From NCBI GenBank assembly GCA_005879655.1, contig VBJK01000031.1:1-5215 (forward strand): a DNA stretch of 5,215 bases, written 5' to 3'. The stretch is from Chloroflexota bacterium. Its GTDB lineage: Bacteria; Chloroflexota; Ktedonobacteria; Ktedonobacterales; Ktedonobacteraceae. Under the pieces are notes generated by a model, which saw nothing but the letters and a program-made list of their open reading frames with translations, ran no database searches and had not been told where the DNA came from. Both the position numbers and the translations under genes were made by a program. Position 1 is the stretch's first letter, and each line of letters begins with the position of its first letter. Positions 1 through 4,607 of this stretch are shown in pieces.

Positions 1-187
1 GTGCGCCGAGCGCATAAAGATTAGCAGCAACAGGAGGAACTCCGCGCACAGAGTAACAGGGTGGTTCTCCCATGAAGTGAGGATACGCAAGCTGATTGAT
101 TTTCCCAGGACATGCCAGGCTATTGAGCAGCCGTCGAAAAGTCATAGCACTGTAAAGCGTCTCTTCTTGTAAATGCGGGGCAATCAT
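1..187 (-). CDS. phnH: PhnH, C-P lyase core subunit (5' part only; runs off the left edge)
   Basis: The first 62 codons of a minus-strand gene are present and the rest lies beyond position 1. The translation starts MIAPHLQEETLYSAMTFRRL and contains FRRLLNSLACPG at residues 17-28. This matches the N-terminal signature of PhnH (F-R-x-L-L-x-x-M-x-x-P-G in the E. coli protein). In the family, PhnH is a PLP-transferase-like fold protein without PLP. It binds PhnG, PhnI and PhnJ in the C-P lyase core, which acts on alkylphosphonates in the cytoplasm. The ATG at 187-185 overlaps the phnG stop in an ATGA arrangement, and AGGA lies 7 nt upstream inside the end of phnG. Translation is therefore likely coupled to phnG. 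The gene order phnG-phnH is the usual one, so phnI and phnJ might follow outside the window. Identity rests on the N-terminal motif plus the phnG neighbour; family residues further along cannot be seen. Confidence 0.82.
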   Translation of the reverse strand, partial: MIAPHLQEETLYSAMTFRRLLNSLACPGKINQLAYPHFMGEPPCYSVRGVPPVAANLYALGA

Positions 188-606
188 GCTTCCATCCTAT
201 CAAACTCGGCTTTGGTTCTGGCAACCAAGGCTTGCATGTGCTGATGACGCTGCGTAAGCTGACCATCCAGTTCAGTAAGCTCGCGCTCAAGGAGGGCGGC
301 GACCGATCCCCCTTTGCGGAGTGCAGCATCTACTAAAGCTACTGCCATTGCCCGCCGTGGGTTCTCTCCGAGAATCATACCAAAGCCAAACTGCCCATCC
401 AGTTCCAGCTTGACCTCCGTCACCAGCGCTTCACCGGCATGAAACAAACTATTGGCTACGTTTTCGCGTACACGCAGCATTACTAGCGCCTGACGAGGCC
501 CGCTGAGTAACTTCACCTGGCTGCGCTGATAGCTCTGGAGCACCAGAGACGCCAATTGGCACGCCTGTTCCTCAGCGCAATTCGCTAAGATGCGATAATG
601 ATTCAT
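184..606 (-). CDS. phnG: PhnG, C-P lyase core subunit
   Basis: This 140-residue protein is close to the usual PhnG length of about 150. The central stretch fits the family: GPRQALVMLRVRENV (residues 36-50), then FHAGEALVTEVKLELDG (55-71) and ILGENPRRAMAVALVDAAL (78-96). The last corresponds to the family pattern of a conserved L-G-R/E-x-x-x-R/H-A followed by A-L-x-D-A. The C-terminal third (about 105-140) is a charged helix, as in E. coli PhnG. In characterised systems PhnG joins PhnH, PhnI and PhnJ. With PhnL, PhnI displaces adenine from ATP to give a ribose-1-phosphonate triphosphate, which PhnM and PhnJ later process. The ATG at 606-604 overlaps the stop of the decarboxylase gene (ATGA), and GAAGGGGGT lies about 8 nt upstream. 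Its place directly behind phosphonate-synthesis genes is unusual. No hydrophobic segment or signal peptide is seen, so a cytoplasmic location is expected. Confidence 0.88.
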   Translation of the reverse strand: MNHYRILANCAEEQACQLASLVLQSYQRSQVKLLSGPRQALVMLRVRENVANSLFHAGEALVTEVKLELDGQFGFGMILGENPRRAMAVALVDAALRKGGSVAALLERELTELDGQLTQRHQHMQALVARTKAEFDRMEA

Positions 607-1754
607 AGAGGAAGACCCCCTTCGCCCTGCTCCATTTGCAAGAAGGCGGTAAAGTTCTGCTTGTTTTGCTTGGGGGTGGTCGTTGGCCTGCCTAAATTAG
701 CACGAGCACCTTGCCTGACACGGATCTCTAAGAGTGCTGGTCCTCGACTTGCGCGCAACTGATCCAAATGGGCCACCAACTGAGTACGCGTCTGTGTTGT
801 TGCTACGTGCTTGTAACCGCAGGCCTGCGCAATAGCAGGTATATCAATCGCAAAACCCGCCGTGGGTTGACCTCCCACCGAATCGTGCGCTCCATTGTTG
901 AGTACGATATGCTTAAAATTAGGCACATCCTGCTGGCCGATCGTTGTCAGCGTCCCCATATGCATAATAAAGGCACCATCTCCGTCTAAGCAGTAGACCT
1001 GTTTCTTTGGCCGAGTGAGTGCAATACCGAGAGCAATGTGTGAGGCATGGCCCATCGAACCAACGGTGAGAAAATCTTGACCAATCCTGTCCATCCGCCT
1101 CCTGTGCTCAAACAACTCCCGTGAGGTTTTGCCTGTTGTCGATACAACAACATCCGTAGGCTGCGTCCAATCGGCAAAGATCTGGATCGCATCTTCTCTG
1201 ACCATCTCGTATGGCGTGGCTATGTGTTGCTGGAGCTGGTAAGGTTGGAACGTTCCTGCCCGCACCACCAGAGCGTAGGGACAGAGTCTCTGCTGCATGG
1301 TCTGCACAGCCTCCTGCACAGTGAGAAGAGCCTCTACAGGCTCTTGCGGGAGTAGGCTATAGGGGATACCCAGTGTTTCGAGTAAGTGCAGCGTGATTTT
1401 CCCTTGCTTGATATGCTGTGGCTCGTCTTTGGTGCCAGGCTCACCGCGCCAGCCAATCAACATCAGCAACGGTATACTGTAGATAGCGGGATCGGCAAGC
1501 GAGGTCAGTGGATTCACAGCGTTGCCCAAGCCAGAGTTTTGCATGTAGACCAGCCCCGCATACCCTGTACTCAGATAATGACCCACAGCCAGAGCGACAG
1601 CGTTGCCCTCGTTGGCAGTAATAATGTGGCGATTGCAGCCTGTGTGGTCAGTGATATAGGCACAGATATCCTTGAGGACCGAATCAGGAACCCCAGTGAA
1701 AAACGTGATATTGCATTTGCTCAAGCCATCGTAAAAGTCACTACATGCTAGCAT
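603..1754 (-). CDS. ppd: Phosphonopyruvate decarboxylase (TPP-dependent)
   Basis: This 383-residue protein matches the usual size of phosphonopyruvate decarboxylase (about 380). The enzyme converts 3-phosphonopyruvate to phosphonoacetaldehyde and CO2, which pulls the thermodynamically uphill PEP mutase reaction forward. Visible family marks are FFTGVPDSVLK at 18-28, ITANEGNAVALAVGHY at 45-60 with the TPP-activating Glu at 49, YMQNSGLGNAVNPL at 70-83, and GWRGEPGTKDEPQH at 101-114. Further on come SMGHAS at 233-238, the TPP/Mg motif GDG (258-260) with NN at 286-287, and the C-terminal LGRPTTTPKQNKQNF. The open frame continues upstream to 1895 inside the preceding dehydrogenase gene. I chose the ATG at 1754 because homology begins there and AAAGGGA lies about 8 nt upstream. 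It overlaps the dehydrogenase end by 14 nt and the phnG start by 4 nt. Sulfopyruvate decarboxylase is a related alternative, but a single fused chain beside PEP mutase favours Ppd. Confidence 0.93.
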   Translation of the reverse strand: MLACSDFYDGLSKCNITFFTGVPDSVLKDICAYITDHTGCNRHIITANEGNAVALAVGHYLSTGYAGLVYMQNSGLGNAVNPLTSLADPAIYSIPLLMLIGWRGEPGTKDEPQHIKQGKITLHLLETLGIPYSLLPQEPVEALLTVQEAVQTMQQRLCPYALVVRAGTFQPYQLQQHIATPYEMVREDAIQIFADWTQPTDVVVSTTGKTSRELFEHRRRMDRIGQDFLTVGSMGHASHIALGIALTRPKKQVYCLDGDGAFIMHMGTLTTIGQQDVPNFKHIVLNNGAHDSVGGQPTAGFAIDIPAIAQACGYKHVATTQTRTQLVAHLDQLRASRGPALLEIRVRQGARANLGRPTTTPKQNKQNFTAFLQMEQGEGGLPL

Positions 1755-2637
1755 CTGGATAGTCCCTTTCCTCCCCTCTATAGAGGCGAATACAGGCGGT
1801 CTGATCCACCAAAGGACTTTCCTGACGGAGAACGAGCGTAAAGAGTTGTTCGGCAAGAGCCCCCATAGGAGTTGCAATAGCATAGTCACTAGCAACTTGA
1901 TGCGCCAGTTTCAAGTCCTTCAGTCGCCTGGCCACCGCGAAAGAGACCTCATCACGTGGATTAATCAGCCTATCAAGTAAGACACCCATATATGTTGAAT
2001 AGCCGCGCATAGTTGGAAGAACGGAATGCAATGTCTCTAGATCAAGACCTGCATGCAGACCGATTGCTAGAACCTCAGCAGCACCTAGCAGATTGATGCT
2101 CTCAGCCAGGTTATTGAGCACTTTGATGAGTTGCGCATTCCCTGAATGACCAACATAATGCAACGAAGCTGTAAATGTTGCCATAAGCTCTCGATGTTTT
2201 TGGACGTGCATCTCAGAGCCTGCCATAATGCAGGCAAGCTTGCCTGAGCGGGCGTTTTCCGGCCCCCCCGATACAGGGGCCTCAAGATAAGAAATGCCAA
2301 TGTGGAGCAAGCGTTCGGCGAGAGAGCGCGCAAAAGAAGGATGAATAGTACTCGTATCAATAATGCAGAGTTCCTTGGCACCAGCAGCAACAATTCCCTG
2401 TTCGTGATCAAAAATTACTTTTTCTATAGCGTCATGCCCAACCAAGCACAAGAAAATGGTGCTGCATTCTTGTGCCACGGCACAAGGAGATGAAGCAAGC
2501 AAGGCTCCACTTTCCACCAGGACGCGCGCTTCTTCCTCTGTGCGGTTAAAAACGGTCACCGCTCTCTTCTGTGTGAGAAGCCGTTTCACGATAGCGGTGC
2601 CGAGAACTCCAGTACCAATCCAGCCAATTCTCTCCAT
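1741..2637 (-). CDS. Beta-hydroxyacid dehydrogenase (3-hydroxyisobutyrate/GHB dehydrogenase family), probable phosphonoacetaldehyde reductase
   Basis: The protein has 298 residues, the normal length for this family. It starts with a Rossmann fingerprint IGTGVLG (GxGxxG at 8-13). NRT follows the second strand at 31-33, a pattern that usually favours NADP(H). The substrate loop APVSGGPENARSGKL (120-134) and IMAG, the catalytic-lysine region GNAQLIKVLNN (Lys172, Asn176) and the C-terminal RRLKDLKLA (238-245) are all in place, so it should be catalytically competent. Family members reduce small acidic semialdehydes such as succinic, tartronate or methylmalonate semialdehyde. Lying between pepM and ppd, it most plausibly reduces phosphonoacetaldehyde, an analogue of these semialdehydes, to 2-hydroxyethylphosphonate; that substrate is inferred. 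Phosphonopyruvate is a second possibility. Its ATG lies 4 nt after the pepM stop, with AGAAGGA as ribosome binding site inside the pepM end. Confidence 0.85.
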   Translation of the reverse strand: MERIGWIGTGVLGTAIVKRLLTQKRAVTVFNRTEEEARVLVESGALLASSPCAVAQECSTIFLCLVGHDAIEKVIFDHEQGIVAAGAKELCIIDTSTIHPSFARSLAERLLHIGISYLEAPVSGGPENARSGKLACIMAGSEMHVQKHRELMATFTASLHYVGHSGNAQLIKVLNNLAESINLLGAAEVLAIGLHAGLDLETLHSVLPTMRGYSTYMGVLLDRLINPRDEVSFAVARRLKDLKLAHQVASDYAIATPMGALAEQLFTLVLRQESPLVDQTACIRLYRGEERDYPDASM

Positions 2638-2641
2638 GAAT

Positions 2642-3478
2642 TTATCCTTCTATGCCTTGCAACGCGAAAATTTCCCGCACACTTGCTATCGTACTTTCAA
2701 TCTCGCTTGTATGACCACTGAGCACAATAGTGGAGAAAACGGTCTGCATGGCCCTGACCGCAGCGCGCATTCCCTGATTAGCATAGATAACCACTTTGAT
2801 ACCGAGATCATACAATTGCTGTGTTGTTGTCGCCCCATACGTCGTTGGGACCACCGCAATAGGCACAACGCCCGACCAGTGCTGCATAAATTGAGCGATT
2901 TCTTCAGCAGTGCTGGCCTTTGAGTGAACAAGAATCAGATCTGCGCCCGCCTCTGCGTAGGCATACGCTCGTGCAAGAGCGGCTTCCAGGCCAAGACCCG
3001 CAATAAATGCCTCTGTACGAGCAATCAGCACAAAATCCGGGTTCTCCTGCGCCGCTTTGGCGGCACGAATTTTGCTTGAAAACTTCTCTATGGTTTCTAA
3101 AATTTGTGGTCCATGCATAAAGCTATTAATCTTTGGAAAAACTTTATCTTCTATACATACTCCTGCAATCCTTATACGTTCGTAATGCTTTATCAGATGC
3201 ATGACATTGTATTCGTCTCCGTAGCCGGTATTACAATCAGCGATAATAGGAATAGTGGTGACGAAGTCCATTTGTGCAGCGGCTTCGAGGAATTCAATCA
3301 TCGTGACAACATGGGTGTCAGGAAGACCATAGGAGGCAGATATTTCAAGGCCACTGGCCCAGATGGCTTCAAACTTGGCAGTTTCCACAAGCTTGGCACT
3401 TAGGCCGTTATGGGCACCTGCCACCCTGATGAGGCGATCAGAACTGAGTAACTTTCGTAGTCTGGCAGCTTTTGTCAT
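2642..3478 (-). CDS. pepM: Phosphoenolpyruvate mutase (PEP phosphomutase)
   Basis: The protein has 278 residues, a TIM-barrel enzyme of the isocitrate lyase/PEP mutase superfamily. It isomerises phosphoenolpyruvate to 3-phosphonopyruvate, the C-P bond-forming entry step of nearly all known phosphonate pathways. The diagnostic mobile-loop motif EDKVFPKINS (110-119) fits the EDKxFPKxNS signature that separates PEP mutases from related lyases and hydrolases, with Lys116 and Asn118 present. Other active-site stretches are AHNGLSA (22-28), WASGLEISAS (40-49), Asp54, DCNTGYG (81-87) and ARTEAF (153-158). In DCNTGYG the second acid of the more common DADTGYG or DCDTGYG is Asn. The open frame reaches back to 3547. 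I chose the ATG at 3478 because the family N-terminus begins there and a strong AAGGAGGAGAG lies just upstream. It is the first gene of the minus-strand operon. Its leader carries repeats and a candidate promoter, described separately. Confidence 0.93.
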   Translation of the reverse strand: MTKAARLRKLLSSDRLIRVAGAHNGLSAKLVETAKFEAIWASGLEISASYGLPDTHVVTMIEFLEAAAQMDFVTTIPIIADCNTGYGDEYNVMHLIKHYERIRIAGVCIEDKVFPKINSFMHGPQILETIEKFSSKIRAAKAAQENPDFVLIARTEAFIAGLGLEAALARAYAYAEAGADLILVHSKASTAEEIAQFMQHWSGVVPIAVVPTTYGATTTQQLYDLGIKVVIYANQGMRAAVRAMQTVFSTIVLSGHTSEIESTIASVREIFALQGIEG

Positions 3479-3488
3479 GTGTGTTTCT

Positions 3489-3497
3489 CTCCTCCTT
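3489..3497 (-). promoter_or_regulatory. Strong ribosome binding site of pepM
   Basis: Read on the minus strand, AAGGAGGAG precedes the ATG at 3478 by about ten bases. It is the best Shine-Dalgarno match near any start in the window. It decides the pepM start against the longer open frame beginning at 3547, whose extra residues would be encoded by the leader repeats. Confidence 0.75.
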
Positions 3498-3534
3498 GAG
3501 AACTTTCTTGAGAACTTTCTCGTCTGTTTCTCAA
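3496..3534 (-). repeat. Two tandem 12-bp repeats plus an inverted partner in the pepM leader
   Basis: On the plus strand TTGAGAACTTTC occurs at 3496-3507 and again at 3508-3519. Each copy holds a small inverted repeat (GAGAA-CT-TTCTC, perfect at 3510-3521, one mismatch at 3498-3509). The complement of the TTGAGAA half, TTCTCAA, lies at 3528-3534. In the pepM transcript the single TTGAGAA can pair with either of two TTCTCAA copies. The second copy touches the Shine-Dalgarno. This could be an operator with two half-sites, or a leader with alternative hairpins. The repeats are seen directly; a regulatory role is inferred. Confidence 0.5.
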
Positions 3535-3613
3535 ACATTCCAGGCATATTCGGTTGAGCAGATCAGCAAAAAGGTCGGCATCATTGCACGAAAGCCAGCG
3601 ATAAAATGCTCAA

Positions 3614-3642
3614 AAAATATTGTTTTTTTATCTAACCAGCAA
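3614..3642 (-). promoter_or_regulatory. Candidate promoter of the pepM operon
   Basis: On the minus strand TTGCTG (3642-3637) and TATTTT (3619-3614) are 17 nt apart in an A+T-rich stretch upstream of pepM. The match to the sigma-70 consensus is only partial (3/6 and 4/6), so this is a weak call. It would give a leader of roughly 130 nt containing the 12-bp repeats. Another weak pair, TTGTTA and TATTGG, lies further upstream around 3670-3705. Confidence 0.25.
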
Positions 3643-3725
3643 ATATTCTTCTAGCTTGAATTTCTGACCTTTACCAATAGCTATTTGGAAATTACCTAAC
3701 AACCCCGCTTCTAAAAGGTAGGGTT

Positions 3726-3750
3726 AAGAGAAGTATAACATACTTCTCTT
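3726..3750. promoter_or_regulatory. Perfect 25-bp palindrome, possible operator
   Basis: Arms AAGAGAAGTAT (3726-3736) and ATACTTCTCTT (3740-3750) are perfect inverted repeats of 11 bp around the 3-nt centre AAC. The arms are A+T-rich, without a G+C-rich stem or T-run, so it looks more like a binding site for a dimeric regulator than a terminator. It lies about 250 nt upstream of pepM, upstream of the candidate promoter, and about 320 nt before the plus-strand oxidoreductase gene. No regulator gene is present in the window. Confidence 0.45.
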
Positions 3751-3772
3751 GCAACGGGCTAGTATCTTTTCC

Positions 3773-3844
3773 GTATTCCCAGGGCTTGCCAGTTTACCCG
3801 TATTACCTGTATTCCCAGGGCTTGCCAGCTTACCCGTATTACAT
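3773..3844. repeat. Tandem direct repeat, 2 x 36 bp
   Basis: Two adjacent 36-bp units (3773-3808 and 3809-3844) differ at only two positions. Each contains CAGGGCTTGCCAG followed by TTACCCGTATTAC. The core also appears inverted at 3951-3971, so the units form one edge of a larger symmetric element. Apparent short open frames here (for example a Pro/Leu-rich one) are products of the repeat and are not coding. Confidence 0.85.
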
Positions 3845-3972
3845 GTTTTACCGCCTTCGGCGACAGAGGAAAAAAGAGGTGGCGGGGACACCCCGCGCCC
3901 CGTCAGGAGGGCTGACCGCCCTCCTGCACCACCCGCTTTTTTCGTCATTTCGGGTAAACTGGCAAGCCCTGT
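3779..3972. repeat. Nested inverted-repeat element (MITE-like or intergenic repeat)
   Basis: The 21-bp core at 3780-3800 (in the first direct-repeat unit) has a perfect inverted copy at 3951-3971, which contains GGGTAAACTGGCAAGCCCTG. The two flank about 150 bp that fold into further hairpins. There is no transposase or other open frame inside. The symmetry, small size and intergenic position resemble a miniature inverted-repeat element or a REP-type intergenic repeat, but no target-site duplication is obvious. The identity of the family cannot be told from one copy. Confidence 0.6.
3870..3942. terminator. Compound hairpin with T6 on both strands, likely bidirectional terminator
   Basis: The outer stem pairs AAAAAAG (3870-3876) and GGTGG (3878-3882) with CCACC (3929-3933) and CTTTTTT (3936-3942), with a small bulge. 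Inside are two perfect hairpins. One is GCGGGG-ACA-CCCCGC (3882-3896), which shares G3882 with the outer stem. The other is CAGGAGGGC-TGACC-GCCCTCCTG (3904-3926). A transcript from either strand would end its stem in a run of six U, which fits a Rho-independent terminator. Since flanking genes point away from it on both sides, it may instead be a structural part of the repeat element or insulate the two promoters. Confidence 0.5.
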
Positions 3973-4069
3973 CCGTATTGCAGGCATGTTGGCAACCGCT
4001 ATTGACGTGCTGTGGTAATCTAGAGGAAAAGAAGGTCAACTTCGTGCGAGGATGCATGGAGAAGGGAGA

Positions 4070-4501
4070 ATGATGACAGCTATCAACAACTGGAACCGCC
4101 AGATTATTGAGGAGTTCCACGCGCATACAGGCCGGGTCGGCGGACCCTTCGAGGGCAAGCCGTTACTGCTGCTAACAACAAGAGGGGCCAAGAGCGGGCA
4201 GCGGCACACAACCCCACTGGCGTATTTGCCAGACGGAGACCGCCAGATCATCTTTGCCTCCAAAGCGGGCGCGCCAAGCCACCCTGATTGGTACCACAAT
4301 CTGCTGGCTGAGCCACACGTGACGGTAGAGATCGGGAATGGGAGCGAGATCGAAGTCTTTGAGGCGACGGCAACCCCGATCACAGGAGAAGAACGGGATC
4401 AGCTCTATGAGAAACAGGTACAGGTCTTCCCAGGCTTCGCTGAGTACCAGGCCAAGACGACGCGCCTGATCCCAGTGATCGCATTGCACCGGCACAAGTA
4501 G
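4070..4501 (+). CDS. Deazaflavin (F420)-dependent nitroreductase-family protein, Ddn type
   Basis: The protein has 143 residues, a normal length for this split-barrel family related to mycobacterial Ddn. Family stretches seen are EEFHAHTGRVGGPFEGKPLLLLTTRGAKSG in two parts (about 14-43), RHTTPLAYLPDGD (45-57), ASKAGAPSHPDWYHNL (63-78), EPHVTVEIG (81-89), GEERDQLY (106-113) and FAEYQAKTTRLIPV (123-136). In characterised members these bind reduced F420 and reduce quinones or nitro compounds. The substrate here cannot be told, and some relatives may use other flavins. The open frame starts at an ATG at 4052. I prefer ATG 4070 (or the adjacent 4073) because GGAGAAGGGAG lies just before it and homologues begin close to this point. 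It is transcribed away from the phosphonate operon. A lipoprotein gene follows after about 105 nt, and the two may be co-transcribed. Confidence 0.88.
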   Translation: MMTAINNWNRQIIEEFHAHTGRVGGPFEGKPLLLLTTRGAKSGQRHTTPLAYLPDGDRQIIFASKAGAPSHPDWYHNLLAEPHVTVEIGNGSEIEVFEATATPITGEERDQLYEKQVQVFPGFAEYQAKTTRLIPVIALHRHK

Positions 4502-4522
4502 GGCCAATGGAAACCCCTGTGT

Positions 4523-4563
4523 CTGCTGGCACATTACCATTACGGCATTATTGGTGCCAACAG
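4523..4563 (+). other. Imperfect inverted repeat between two plus-strand genes
   Basis: CTGCTGGCAC (4523-4532) and GTGCCAACAG (4554-4563) can pair over ten positions with one mismatch around a 21-nt loop. No T-run follows, so it is not a convincing terminator. It could be a weak attenuating hairpin or chance. Confidence 0.25.
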
Positions 4564-4607
4564 TCTGAAGTACTTGAGACAATAGGACAAGAGAAAGTTT
4601 GAGGCAA

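Larger units (their letters stand above)
3479..4069. other. Intergenic region between divergent gene groups
   Basis: These roughly 590 nt contain no open frame with a protein-like composition. They hold the pepM leader and candidate promoter, the 25-bp palindrome, the repeat element with the compound hairpin, and about 100 nt upstream of the oxidoreductase gene. In that last piece TTGGCA (3989-3994) and GGTAAT (4014-4019), 19 nt apart, are a weak candidate promoter for the plus-strand genes. Confidence 0.7.

Noticed and set aside
1386..1751. Plus-strand open frame of 121 codons
   Set aside because: It is antisense to the decarboxylase, whose reading frame carries all family motifs.
1755..1895. 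N-terminal extension of the decarboxylase frame by 47 codons
   Set aside because: It lies wholly inside the dehydrogenase gene, has no family similarity, and a good ribosome binding site precedes the ATG at 1754.
3479..3547. N-terminal extension of pepM by 23 codons
   Set aside because: The extra residues (KFSRKFSRRR and similar) are the translation of the leader repeats, and the strong Shine-Dalgarno at 3489-3497 would lie inside the gene.
3773..3844. CRISPR array
   Set aside because: The two 36-bp units are directly adjacent with no spacer between them, and no cas gene is present.
3724..4126. Several overlapping open frames of 87-95 codons on both strands in the repeat region
   Set aside because: Their sequences are Pro/Leu/Gly-rich translations of the 36-bp repeats and hairpins, overlap each other on both strands and lack protein-family features.
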